Origin: JAAYEL01 sp964345835
GTDB lineage: Bacteria; Bacillota; Clostridia; Tissierellales; Peptoniphilaceae
Assembly: GCA_964345835.1 (NCBI GenBank)
Contig: CAYFSL010000006.1
Location: 1-64,000, forward strand
DNA: 64,000 nucleotides
Direction of reading: 5' to 3'
Part shown: positions 45,280-53,223 of the stretch, one piece after another
How positions within the stretch are numbered: the stretch's first letter is position 1
Layout: each line of letters opens with the position of its first letter
Notes under the pieces: generated by a model
The model's input: only the letters and a program-made list of their open reading frames with translations
Database searches by the model: none
Told to the model about the DNA's origin: nothing
Program-made: the position numbers and the translations under genes

Positions 45280-46557
45280 ATGATTAAAATTGATTTGACC
45301 CAAGCCGGTTTAGACCAGGAGATTGATAAGCTTAGGGGAGAAATTGAAGAGGCTTCTAGGACTTTACAAGAAGCAAGTGGACAAGGAAATGACTTTTTAG
45401 GCTGGCTGGAGCTTCCAAAGAGTTATGATAAGGAAGAGTATGAGAGAATAAAGGATGCTGCTCAGAGGATAAGGAGCCAATCCCAGGTTCTTATTGCCAT
45501 AGGAATAGGGGGATCCTACCTGGGAGCAAGGGCTGTTATTGATGCTCTTCAAGATTCTTTTAAGACACCTGACCTAGAGGTTATCTTCGTGGGTAACCAC
45601 CTTTCATCTACGGTAACTAGAGAGCTATTAGACTACATTAAGGACAAGGACTTTTCTATTAATGTTATTTCAAAGTCAGGTACTACAACAGAGCCAGCTG
45701 TAGCTTTTAGGATTTTCAAGGAAGAACTTGAAAAAAGATATGGTAGTGAAGAAGCTAGAAACAGAATTTACGCTACCACCGACAGGGAAAGGGGGGCGTT
45801 AAAGTCTCTTGCTGATACAATGGGCTATGAAAGCTTTGTAATAGCTGATGATGTAGGTGGGAGGTTTTCGGTTCTTTCAGCGGTGGGACTTTTGCCAATA
45901 GCGGCTGCTGGCTTTGATATTGACGGTTTAATGCAAGGAGCTAGAGACCAGATGGAAGCTTGTATGACCAAGGCTTATGATGAAAATCCTGCTCTACAAT
46001 ATGCGGCTGCAAGAAACATCCTTTATAGGGCAGGAAAGAAGATGGAAATTTTGGTAGCCTATGAACCAAAGTTAAGGAACCTTTCGGAATGGTGGAAGCA
46101 ACTTTATGGGGAAAGTGAAGGCAAGGATGGCAAAGGCTTATTCCCTGTAAGTGTTAGCTTTACAACTGACCTACATTCCCTTGGACAAATAGTTCAAGAT
46201 GGTGAAAGGATAATCTTTGAGACAGTTATGAGGGTAAATAGCCCTAAGCATGATATAGAAATAAAGTCCGATGAAAGAGACCTAGATGGCTTAAATTACC
46301 TGGCAGGAAAGACCCTGGACTATGTCAATAAAAAGGCCCTTGAAGCTACCGTTATGGCCCACGTTACAGGTAAGGTACCAAATATACTTATAGACCTAGA
46401 AAAGATCGATGAATACAACCTTGGATCTCTTCTATATTTCTTTGAGTATGCAGTTGGCGTATCAGGCTATTTGCTAGGGGTAAATCCATTTAACCAACCA
46501 GGGGTTGAAGAGTATAAAAAGAATATGTTTAGGCTATTAGAAAAGCCAGGATATTAG
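45280..46557 (+). CDS. pgi: Glucose-6-phosphate isomerase
   Basis: 425 residues, slightly shorter than Bacillus Pgi (about 450). Signature segments include IGIGGSYLGARA, VISKSGTTTEPAVAFRIF, DDVGGRFSVLSAVGLLPIA, and the C-terminal GVEEYKKNMFRLL with its catalytic Lys. It interconverts glucose-6-phosphate and fructose-6-phosphate. GGGGGAG precedes the ATG. The PgpA-like gene follows 44 bases later. Confidence 0.96.
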   Translation: MIKIDLTQAGLDQEIDKLRGEIEEASRTLQEASGQGNDFLGWLELPKSYDKEEYERIKDAAQRIRSQSQVLIAIGIGGSYLGARAVIDALQDSFKTPDLEVIFVGNHLSSTVTRELLDYIKDKDFSINVISKSGTTTEPAVAFRIFKEELEKRYGSEEARNRIYATTDRERGALKSLADTMGYESFVIADDVGGRFSVLSAVGLLPIAAAGFDIDGLMQGARDQMEACMTKAYDENPALQYAAARNILYRAGKKMEILVAYEPKLRNLSEWWKQLYGESEGKDGKGLFPVSVSFTTDLHSLGQIVQDGERIIFETVMRVNSPKHDIEIKSDERDLDGLNYLAGKTLDYVNKKALEATVMAHVTGKVPNILIDLEKIDEYNLGSLLYFFEYAVGVSGYLLGVNPFNQPGVEEYKKNMFRLLEKPGY

Positions 46558-46601
46558 TCCTCTAGCCTGAAAGGCTAATTTGAAAAGAAGAAGGAGTTAA
46601 T

Positions 46602-47108
46602 ATGGGAAATTTAAAATTAAAATATAAATACCCTATGGATGTGCTTAATAAGCACACCATAGAGGCCTTATCAAAAAGGGGGGTAGAGCTTGAGGATATA
46701 GCTCAAATTATCTACGACCTCCAACACAAGTTCTATGACGGCCTGACTCTTGAAATGTGCATGGAATCCTTGACCGCAGTTCTAAAGAAAAGGGAGGTAA
46801 TCCATGCGGTATTAACGGGCATTGAGATAGACATGGCGGTTGAAAAGGGCTTATTTTCAGAGCCTATATCGTCTATAATCAAATCTGATGAGGGTCTTTA
46901 CGGAATAGATGAAATTCTACCTTTATCCATTGTTAACCTATACGGGTCTATTGGCCTAACTAATTTCGGTTATTTAGACAAGGAGAAGATGGGTATAATT
47001 CGCGACCTAGACAAGGCTAAGGATGGAACGGTAAATACCTTTCTTGACGATATAGTGGCCGCACTTGCAGCGGCGGCAGCCTCAAGGCTTGCCCACAATA
47101 AGAAATAA
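46602..47108 (+). CDS. PgpA/YutG-family phosphatase-like protein
   Basis: 168 residues. The C-terminal half has the family hallmark DEGLYGIDEILPLSIVNLYGSIG, NFGYLDKEK and NTFLDDIVAALAAAAASRLAH. The Asp/Glu positions are those expected of phosphatidylglycerophosphatase A. Unlike proteobacterial PgpA it lacks clear membrane helices, as does Bacillus YutG, so the lipid-phosphatase role is uncertain. AAGGAG lies upstream. Its stop overlaps the rnhA start (TAATG). Confidence 0.85.
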   Translation: MGNLKLKYKYPMDVLNKHTIEALSKRGVELEDIAQIIYDLQHKFYDGLTLEMCMESLTAVLKKREVIHAVLTGIEIDMAVEKGLFSEPISSIIKSDEGLYGIDEILPLSIVNLYGSIGLTNFGYLDKEKMGIIRDLDKAKDGTVNTFLDDIVAALAAAAASRLAHNKK

Positions 47109-47719
47109 TGGCTAAAAAATATTTTTACGCTGTAAGAAAGGGAAGAAAACCTGGGATTTATGATAGCTGGGATGAATGCAAAGCCCAAGTAATGGGTTTT
47201 AAATCGGCTGAGTATAAAAAGTTTTCAACGGTCGATGAAGCTATGGCTTTTATAAGCCCTGACCAAGATTCTAAATCTATCGAAAAAATCGGAGAAGATG
47301 AACTAATAGCCTATGTAGATGGAAGCTACAATATCAATACTAAGGAATTTGGGTATGGAATCGTATTGATTGATTGTAACGGCAATGAGGAAACTATAAA
47401 TGGAAAAGGGGACAACCTAGCCTATGCCGTCCATAGAAATGTTGCAGGAGAGGTATATGGGTCAGTAAAAGCAATCCAGATAGCCCTTGATAAGGAATAT
47501 AAAAAAATTTATATTCACTATGATTATAAAGGGATAGAAGCCTGGGCAAAGGGGGATTGGAAGGCCAATAAAGAACTCACCCAAAAGTATAAGAAATTTA
47601 TAGATAGCTGTAGGGGTAAGATACAAATAGAATTTATTAAAGTCAAAGCCCATTCAAATGATGAATATAACGACCTAGCAGATAGGCTAGCTAAAGAAGC
47701 CTGCGGGGTTGAAATATAG
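47108..47719 (+). CDS. rnhA: Ribonuclease HI with N-terminal hybrid-binding domain
   Basis: 203 residues. A viroplasmin-like RNA-DNA hybrid-binding domain (about 3-50; FYAVRKGRKPGIYDSWDECK) is joined to an RNase H fold. Catalytic residues are Asp71 (YVDGSYN), Glu115 (GEVYGS), Asp139 (YDYKGIEAW) and Asp189 (NDLADRLAKEA), with His182 nearby. It removes RNA from RNA-DNA hybrids. The start overlaps the previous stop. It ends at a bidirectional palindromic terminator shared with mscL. Confidence 0.94.
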   Translation: MAKKYFYAVRKGRKPGIYDSWDECKAQVMGFKSAEYKKFSTVDEAMAFISPDQDSKSIEKIGEDELIAYVDGSYNINTKEFGYGIVLIDCNGNEETINGKGDNLAYAVHRNVAGEVYGSVKAIQIALDKEYKKIYIHYDYKGIEAWAKGDWKANKELTQKYKKFIDSCRGKIQIEFIKVKAHSNDEYNDLADRLAKEACGVEI

Positions 47720-47725
47720 AAATTA

Positions 47726-47773
47726 AAAGGTAGTGGAGCAAAATGATAGCAATCATTTTGTTACACTACCTTT
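47726..47773. terminator. Palindromic bidirectional terminator repeat, copy 3
   Basis: AAAGGTAGT / ACTACCTTT outer arms and AAAATGAT / ATCATTTT inner arms, with T-runs on both sides, between convergent rnhA and mscL. The outer arms equal those at 262-310 and 3604-3652. The inner arm differs in places but pairing is kept. Confidence 0.85.
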
Positions 47774-47800
47774 ATTAATAGCAAATAAATATTTTATAAA

Positions 47801-48187
47801 TTATTTAAGCTCTGATGTACAGTGAGGACACCTTGTAGCTTCTAAGGCAATCTCTGACTTACAGTGAGGGCAAACTTTAGTTACAGCCTCTTCTTCAACT
47901 GGCTTTTTGAATTTGTTCATAGCTTTCACCATTAAGAAAATACAGAAGGCTATAATTAAAAAGTTAATGACAACTTGGATAAAGTTACCATATTTAACAT
48001 TTGCATCCCCTACTGTTATGCTTAGTCCAGAAAAGTCTACACCACCAAGTATAAGACCAATTATAGGCATAAGGATATCTTCTACTAGTGATGTGACAAT
48101 CGTACCGAAAGCGCCACCGATGATGACACCGACTGCAAGGTCAAAAACATTACCTTGTGCAATAAATTCCTTAAATTCTTTAATCAT
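47801..48187 (-). CDS. mscL: Large-conductance mechanosensitive channel with zinc-ribbon tail
   Basis: 128 residues. The first helix FDLAVGVIIGGAFGTIVTSLVEDILMPIIG and the second (VINFLIIAFCIFLMVKAMNKF) are typical MscL. In place of the usual helical tail the C-terminus carries CPHC-x12-CPHC (about 107-125), a zinc-ribbon-like motif. The channel opens under membrane tension to release solutes. Zinc-ribbon tails occur in some Firmicute MscL. Transcribed alone. Confidence 0.93.
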   Translation of the reverse strand: MIKEFKEFIAQGNVFDLAVGVIIGGAFGTIVTSLVEDILMPIIGLILGGVDFSGLSITVGDANVKYGNFIQVVINFLIIAFCIFLMVKAMNKFKKPVEEEAVTKVCPHCKSEIALEATRCPHCTSELK

Positions 48188-48310
48188 TTTCTTCTCCTTT
48201 TATTATTACATAATTAATTTCAGTAGGATTATTATAGTATTAGACATATGTAATGTCAACCAATCTTTACGTATGAAAACTTATCAAATTTTAAAATTTT
48301 TAAATAAAAA

Positions 48311-48364
48311 TAGCAAGCAAAACTCTAGGTAGCATCCAATAAATAGGGGGCCTCCAGCTTGCTA
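48311..48364. other. Stem with a large loop between mscL and the next gene
   Basis: TAGCAAGC / GCTTGCTA perfect arms around a 38-base loop (with CTAGGTAGC and GGGGGCCTCC) in the 220-base gap between the divergent mscL and the 48408 gene. No T-run follows. It may be a leader RNA structure of the 48408 gene or of no function. Confidence 0.35.
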
Positions 48365-48407
48365 TACAGGCATTAATATAATAGAATAAATCTATTAGAG
48401 GTGGATT

Positions 48408-49241
48408 ATGGATATATTTAATGTTGCAGATGTAAAGCACAGAATTAACAATATAGATAACATAAAGGTGTTTTTAAACCTTGAGGATGACCACAAGCTC
48501 CCTAAAGCAGGAGGTTTTTTAAGCGAGATGACTTTTTTGCTAGGGCTTGAAAAACTAGAATTTTATTATTTATTATTAGATCTTTTTTCTAATAATTCAA
48601 GAATAAGATTAAAGCAAGAAAGATATAATGAAGCTCCTTATCCTTATTATGAGGTAAAGATAGTAAGTGAAGATAACAAGCTTTTTACAATAATTTATAT
48701 AGGGATAGACCATATATTTGAGTATTTGAAAAATGTGGACAGGTATTCAATCATCGTCGATAAGGACAGGCTAATGAGGAAGATGAAGAAGTTAAGTAAA
48801 AAGACTAAGGCGCCTGTTATGGAGGCAAAGGACTTTGAAGACCTTTGTATGTCTTTTTATGTAAATGCTATTAGGGTTGCTAAATCCTTGTCAGAAGATG
48901 ATCCAATAGTATCAAATTATCTTTATGACAAGATAAAGGCACAAATTTTGCAAATAACCAGTTTATATATTTCAATAAAAAGCAAGGGAGAAAAAGGCCT
49001 TGGAGAAAATGGAGAGGGAGCAAAGGCTAACTTAGATTCATCTTTATACCCTCTTTATCTAAGGGTGTTCCCTTCAGAAGGTGAAGACCTATGGGATGGA
49101 CTTTTTTCATCAACTAGCTTATTCAGAAAGTTAGGGCTAGCTATATCTAACTTAAAAGAGACCTATGTTTACCCAAAAAAAGAAGATGTCGAATCTATGA
49201 ACTATCTGAGGTTTCTATATAATAAATTTGGGAGGAAATAA
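48408..49241 (+). CDS. Hypothetical protein with remote nucleotidyltransferase-like C-terminus
   Basis: 277 residues, not recognised with confidence. There is no signal peptide or membrane helix. The C-terminal half (about 140-265) contains KDFEDLCMSFYVNAIRVAKS and, later, LWDGLFSSTSLFRKLGLAIS followed by YVYP. By eye this pattern recalls the helical C-terminal domain of AadK-type aminoglycoside adenylyltransferases. The N-terminal catalytic nucleotidyltransferase motif (GSxxx..DxD) is absent, so enzymatic activity of that kind is unlikely. AGAGGTGG stands before the ATG. Its stop overlaps the carboxypeptidase start (TAATG), so the two are coupled. Confidence 0.75.
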   Translation: MDIFNVADVKHRINNIDNIKVFLNLEDDHKLPKAGGFLSEMTFLLGLEKLEFYYLLLDLFSNNSRIRLKQERYNEAPYPYYEVKIVSEDNKLFTIIYIGIDHIFEYLKNVDRYSIIVDKDRLMRKMKKLSKKTKAPVMEAKDFEDLCMSFYVNAIRVAKSLSEDDPIVSNYLYDKIKAQILQITSLYISIKSKGEKGLGENGEGAKANLDSSLYPLYLRVFPSEGEDLWDGLFSSTSLFRKLGLAISNLKETYVYPKKEDVESMNYLRFLYNKFGRK

Positions 49242-50482
49242 TGAAAAACAAGATTAAAAAGATATTGGCAATGGTTTTAGTCCTTATATTTGCTATTAGC
49301 TTAGATTCTACTAATCTAGCTGCAAATGACAATATTAACCTTGCTATATACGATAGCAATGTAAGCTCTATGTTTGCTGCCAATGTAGACACCGGAGATA
49401 TTTATTATGAAAGAAACGCAGATAAGGCCAAGGCGATTGCGTCCACTTCAAAATTAATGACTTATCTAGTTGTGAAGGATGACATTTCTCAGGGCAAGTA
49501 TAGGTTAGAGGACACCATACAGGTTAATAAAGACATAGCAAGCTTTGCCAAGCCAGGCTATTCTCGTATGGAGCTTAAGCAAGGGGAAGTAATCTCCGTT
49601 GACGACCTACTTAAAGGCTTGATGGTCGTTTCTGGAAACGATGCTGCCGTTGCATTGGCGGTCAAGAGTTCAGGGTCAGAGAGGGCTTTTGTTGAGAAAA
49701 TGAATGCAAAAGCTAAAGAGCTAGGCTTGAGTACAGCCGTATTCGTAAATTCGTCAGGACTTACGGTTGAAAAAAAATCAAATGATAAGATTGTAAAAAG
49801 CTATAACATGATGTCTGCCAAGGACATGTTTAAGTTAAGCCAACATATAGTTAAGAAGTACCCAGAGATTGAGGAATACTCACAGATGGAAGGCCTTTCA
49901 ATGCCAGAAAGGAATTTCTACGGGCAAAAGACTCATAATATCGATACCCTTGTTCCTGGGCTTTTAGGGCTTAAGACGGGGACCACCTATGAAGCAGGTA
50001 ATTGTTTCATAGGATACGTAGATATGAACCAGTTTGACAAAGGTCAAAAATATAAGATTATCACTGTTGTATATGGGGCTGACACAAAGAAGACTAGGAA
50101 AAAGGCTACAGCAGACCTGGTAAACTATGTAAATAATTCCTACCGCTACAGAGACCTACTTTCATATAAGGAACAAAGACCTGTCGTTGACTATATAGCG
50201 AAAGGTTCAAGAGACAGAAGCTTTCCTTTGTATTTTGAAAAAAGTTTGGAGGGAATATTTAGCAAAAATTCCAAGGTAGAGATAAGCTACGAACTTTATG
50301 AAGGGAAAGAGGCTCCTTATAAGGATGGTCAAATTCTTGGCCAGGCTATGATAAAGTATAAGGGGAAAGAACTTGGGAAAGTTAACCTTGTGAATAGAGG
50401 TTATAAACCTAGACTTAATGGTTTAAGCATGTTTTTCGAAAGAATCTCAAAATTTTTATCTGATTTATTACAATTATTTTAA
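49241..50482 (+). CDS. D-alanyl-D-alanine carboxypeptidase (peptidase S11)
   Basis: 413 residues. A signal peptide (about 1-28) precedes the penicillin-binding domain with Ser68-x-x-Lys71 (STSK), Ser131-Gly-Asn133 and Lys245-Thr-Gly247. The C-terminal beta domain (about 310-390) and an amphipathic end (MFFERISKFLSDLLQLF) suit PBP5-like attachment to the outer membrane face. It trims the terminal D-Ala from peptidoglycan pentapeptides. The start overlaps the stop of the upstream hypothetical gene. Confidence 0.94.
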   Translation: MKNKIKKILAMVLVLIFAISLDSTNLAANDNINLAIYDSNVSSMFAANVDTGDIYYERNADKAKAIASTSKLMTYLVVKDDISQGKYRLEDTIQVNKDIASFAKPGYSRMELKQGEVISVDDLLKGLMVVSGNDAAVALAVKSSGSERAFVEKMNAKAKELGLSTAVFVNSSGLTVEKKSNDKIVKSYNMMSAKDMFKLSQHIVKKYPEIEEYSQMEGLSMPERNFYGQKTHNIDTLVPGLLGLKTGTTYEAGNCFIGYVDMNQFDKGQKYKIITVVYGADTKKTRKKATADLVNYVNNSYRYRDLLSYKEQRPVVDYIAKGSRDRSFPLYFEKSLEGIFSKNSKVEISYELYEGKEAPYKDGQILGQAMIKYKGKELGKVNLVNRGYKPRLNGLSMFFERISKFLSDLLQLF

Positions 50483-50509
50483 TTAACTATTATTTTAATG
50501 GGAGACAAA

Positions 50510-51340
50510 ATGAAATATATATTTTTTGACATAGATGGCACGCTTTTAGATAAGGAAGAAGGTATTGCTGATAGTACCGTTAAGGCCTTGGCTCTTGCTA
50601 AGGACAAGGGCAATAAGATTTTTATAAATACAGGAAGGTCCTTTGCAGAGCTTGGGACCAGCTTTAGGAAATTTAACTTTGATGGATTTGTTTGTGCTGC
50701 AGGAAGTTATATCAAAATCGCTGACGATCTTATATTCGACAAGGAAATCGATAGAAAAGAGGTCTTGAACCTTACAGACTTATTAGATGAATTAAGGATT
50801 AATTATGGGCTTGAGGGTGAATCCTTTACCTATTTTACAGACCCTATATATGAGGGTTATAGGGAGAGGATATATGAAGCTATCGAAGGTGTCCTAGACT
50901 ATGAACCAAGTGGATATGAACCCTACCATTACGCTATCCAGCCAGCTTATGTCAGGAAGATCAAAGACTACCTAGAGGCACCGACAAAAATAAATAAATT
51001 CCTTCTTTATGCCAATGAAGCAAAAGATCTTGACAGGCTTGAAGCTAGACTGCCTGAAGATTTTGAACTGATAAAGTACGACAATTTTGCCGAATTAATC
51101 AACAAGGGGATAAATAAGGCTACAGGTATAGACGCCGTTATGACTTATTTTGGCGCAGACCTAGCGGACTCAATAGCTATAGGGGACAGCTTAAATGACC
51201 TTGAAATGCTAAGACATGCAGGTATAGGAATTGCCATGGGCAATTCTGTAAAAGAGGTAAAAGATGCAGCTGACCTTGTGACAGACCATATACAAGAAGA
51301 TGGGATTTACAAGGCCCTTGAAAAACTTGACCTAATCTAG
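50510..51340 (+). CDS. HAD-superfamily Cof-type phosphatase
   Basis: 276 residues from ATG 50510. The GGGAGA ribosome site is at 50499-50504, so an ATG four codons earlier is not the start. Motif I FFDIDGTLLD (nucleophile Asp7), a IIB cap domain, Lys in INKGINKATGID and motif IV IAIGDSLNDLEML are present. These place it in the Cof/YidA group, which dephosphorylates small phosphorylated metabolites. Substrate unknown. Ends at a strong hairpin. Confidence 0.92.
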   Translation: MKYIFFDIDGTLLDKEEGIADSTVKALALAKDKGNKIFINTGRSFAELGTSFRKFNFDGFVCAAGSYIKIADDLIFDKEIDRKEVLNLTDLLDELRINYGLEGESFTYFTDPIYEGYRERIYEAIEGVLDYEPSGYEPYHYAIQPAYVRKIKDYLEAPTKINKFLLYANEAKDLDRLEARLPEDFELIKYDNFAELINKGINKATGIDAVMTYFGADLADSIAIGDSLNDLEMLRHAGIGIAMGNSVKEVKDAADLVTDHIQEDGIYKALEKLDLI

Positions 51341-51383
51341 AATAAATTGGTATAATATATGTCGAAATAAAACAGTATAGTTA

Positions 51384-51416
51384 ATAGTCGAGTGGTTAAA
51401 ACTACCACTCGACTAT
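51384..51416. terminator. Perfect 13-bp palindrome after the HAD gene
   Basis: ATAGTCGAGTGGT / ACCACTCGACTAT with a 7-base loop. The T-run is weak. It is the only candidate terminator between the HAD gene and the tRNA gene. Confidence 0.6.
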
Positions 51417-51470
51417 CAATTATAAATTATGCTTGATATTTTAAGACGAAAGTTGTACAATATAATTCAT

Positions 51471-51547
51471 GTTTCCGTAGCTCAGCTGGATAGAGCACCG
51501 CCCTCCTAAGGCGGGTGTCGGAGGTTCAAATCCTCTCGGGAACGCCA
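51471..51547 (+). tRNA. tRNA-Arg (anticodon CCT)
   Basis: The cloverleaf can be built fully: acceptor GTTTCCG / CGGGAAC (one G-U), D-arm GCTC..GAGC, anticodon stem CCGCC / GGCGG with loop CTCCTAA (anticodon CCT, reading AGG), a four-base variable loop, and T-arm GGAGG / CCTCT with TTCAAAT. The discriminator G and an encoded CCA follow. AGG is a common arginine codon in the genes of this window. Confidence 0.97.
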
Positions 51548-51552
51548 TTATA

Positions 51553-51591
51553 AAGCTTGTAACTACTAATGAGGTGGTTATGAGCTTTTTT
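51553..51591 (+). terminator. Terminator after tRNA-Arg
   Basis: AAAGCT / AGCTTT and AACTAC / GTGGTT stems, then a run of six T. Confidence 0.8.
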
Positions 51592-51708
51592 GTTTTTAAA
51601 AACCCCTTATCTGAAAAAGTGATATAATGTTAAGTGAACATAATAACATTTTACATACATAATTATGACCATTAATTATTTTTGAAAATTAACTAGAAGA
51701 GGTTTGAA

Positions 51709-53145
51709 ATGCACGACATAATTATTATTGGGGCAGGTATTACCGGGGTTTCTATAGCCAGAGAATTGTCTAAATATAAGGGGGATATACTGCTTTTAGA
51801 GAAAAACCTTGAGGCCTGCCAAGAGACAACCAAGGCCAATTCAGCCATAGCCCACGGGGGATATGATTGTCAACCTGGGACCCTAAAGGCAAAGCTTAAC
51901 GTTTGGGGTCTAGACCTCCTAAAAGACCTCAGTGAGGAAGTGGGCTTTACCTTTAAACAGACTGGGTCCATGGTCTTGGCTTTTGATGATGGAGAAATAA
52001 CCAAGCTTGAAGAGCTTCTTGAAAAGGGCAGAAAAAATGGGGTTAAAAATCTTAGGATAATAGACAAAGAAGAGATTTTAAAAATTGAACCCAGGGTATC
52101 TCCCAAGGTGGTTAAGGCCTTATATTGTCCACAGGCGGGGGTAGTTGACCCCTTTAATTACTGCTATGGACAGCTGGAAAATGCCATAGAAAATGGAGTT
52201 AGCTTTATTACCGAATGTAAGGTAACAGGGATTAGGAATAAAGGCGATGCAATAGAGCTTGAAACTACAAAAGGAACTTTTCTAACCAGGTATCTTATAA
52301 ATGCTGGAGGCCTTTATTCAGATAGGATAGCTGCCATGGCAGAAGATTATGATTTCAAAATCCTCCCAACCAAGGGGACATATAAGTTACTTGATAAGGT
52401 TAAGGGTAAGGAGCTTGGAACAGTCTTATTTCAGACCCCTACTGAAAAAGGTAAGGGGGTCCTTGTGACCCCAACCTATGATGGCAATGTTATGGTAGGA
52501 CCGACTTCAGAAAGAGTGGACGACCCTGAAGATACCAGGGCTGATAAAAAATCCTATGAAATTCTTGAAAACCTTGGAAGAAAGTCCGTAGAAGATATAG
52601 ACTTTAGTAAGACCATAAGGGTATTCACTGGGGTAAGGGCAAAGCCCGATACTGGAGACTTTATGATTTATCCATCTAAGCATATAAAAGGATTAATCCA
52701 TGCGGGAGGCATTGAATCACCTGGCCTAGTATCAGCTCCCGCTATCGCCAAATACATAGTTGAATTGCTAGAAAAAGAGGGGGCAAATCTAGTAAAAAAA
52801 GAAGATTTTAACCCTACAAGAGAGCCGATAAAAAGGATAAATTCTATGTCCCTTGAAGAAAGACAAGAGGCCATAAAGACTAACCCAGCCTACGGAAGGA
52901 TAATTTGTAGGTGTGAAACTGTTTCAGAAGCAGAGATAGTTGAGGCCATAAGAAGACCTGGAGGAGCTGTGACAGTAGACGGAATTAAGAGAAGGGTCAG
53001 GGCAGGCATGGGAAGGTGCCAGGGAGGCTTTTGTGGACCGAGGGTCATAGAAATTCTAGCCAGAGAGCTAGGCATTGACCCAGTGGATGTAAGGAAGGAA
53101 TTATCCAAGTCAAATATTGCACGAAACCATATAAAAGGAATCTAA
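51709..53145 (+). CDS. GlpA-like FAD oxidoreductase with BFD [2Fe-2S] domain
   Basis: 478 residues. N-terminal FAD motif IIGAGITGVSIARELS (about 5-20) begins a DAO-type oxidoreductase domain (to about 365). The C-terminal domain has CRCETVSEAEI, then GMGRCQGGFCGPR, the four-cysteine [2Fe-2S] BFD fold. This is the COG0579 partner commonly found before a pyridine-nucleotide-type flavoprotein and a DUF1667 protein, as here. The trio is associated with glycerol-3-phosphate dehydrogenase. No glpK or glpF is adjacent, so the substrate is inferred. GAAGAGG stands before ATG. Confidence 0.88.
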   Translation: MHDIIIIGAGITGVSIARELSKYKGDILLLEKNLEACQETTKANSAIAHGGYDCQPGTLKAKLNVWGLDLLKDLSEEVGFTFKQTGSMVLAFDDGEITKLEELLEKGRKNGVKNLRIIDKEEILKIEPRVSPKVVKALYCPQAGVVDPFNYCYGQLENAIENGVSFITECKVTGIRNKGDAIELETTKGTFLTRYLINAGGLYSDRIAAMAEDYDFKILPTKGTYKLLDKVKGKELGTVLFQTPTEKGKGVLVTPTYDGNVMVGPTSERVDDPEDTRADKKSYEILENLGRKSVEDIDFSKTIRVFTGVRAKPDTGDFMIYPSKHIKGLIHAGGIESPGLVSAPAIAKYIVELLEKEGANLVKKEDFNPTREPIKRINSMSLEERQEAIKTNPAYGRIICRCETVSEAEIVEAIRRPGGAVTVDGIKRRVRAGMGRCQGGFCGPRVIEILARELGIDPVDVRKELSKSNIARNHIKGI

Positions 53146-53223
53146 TAGGATAAGCAAATAAATATTAATTGGGGAAATATTTTAATTGGATATATTTTCT
53201 AATGAAAATAAAAGTAGGTAGAT

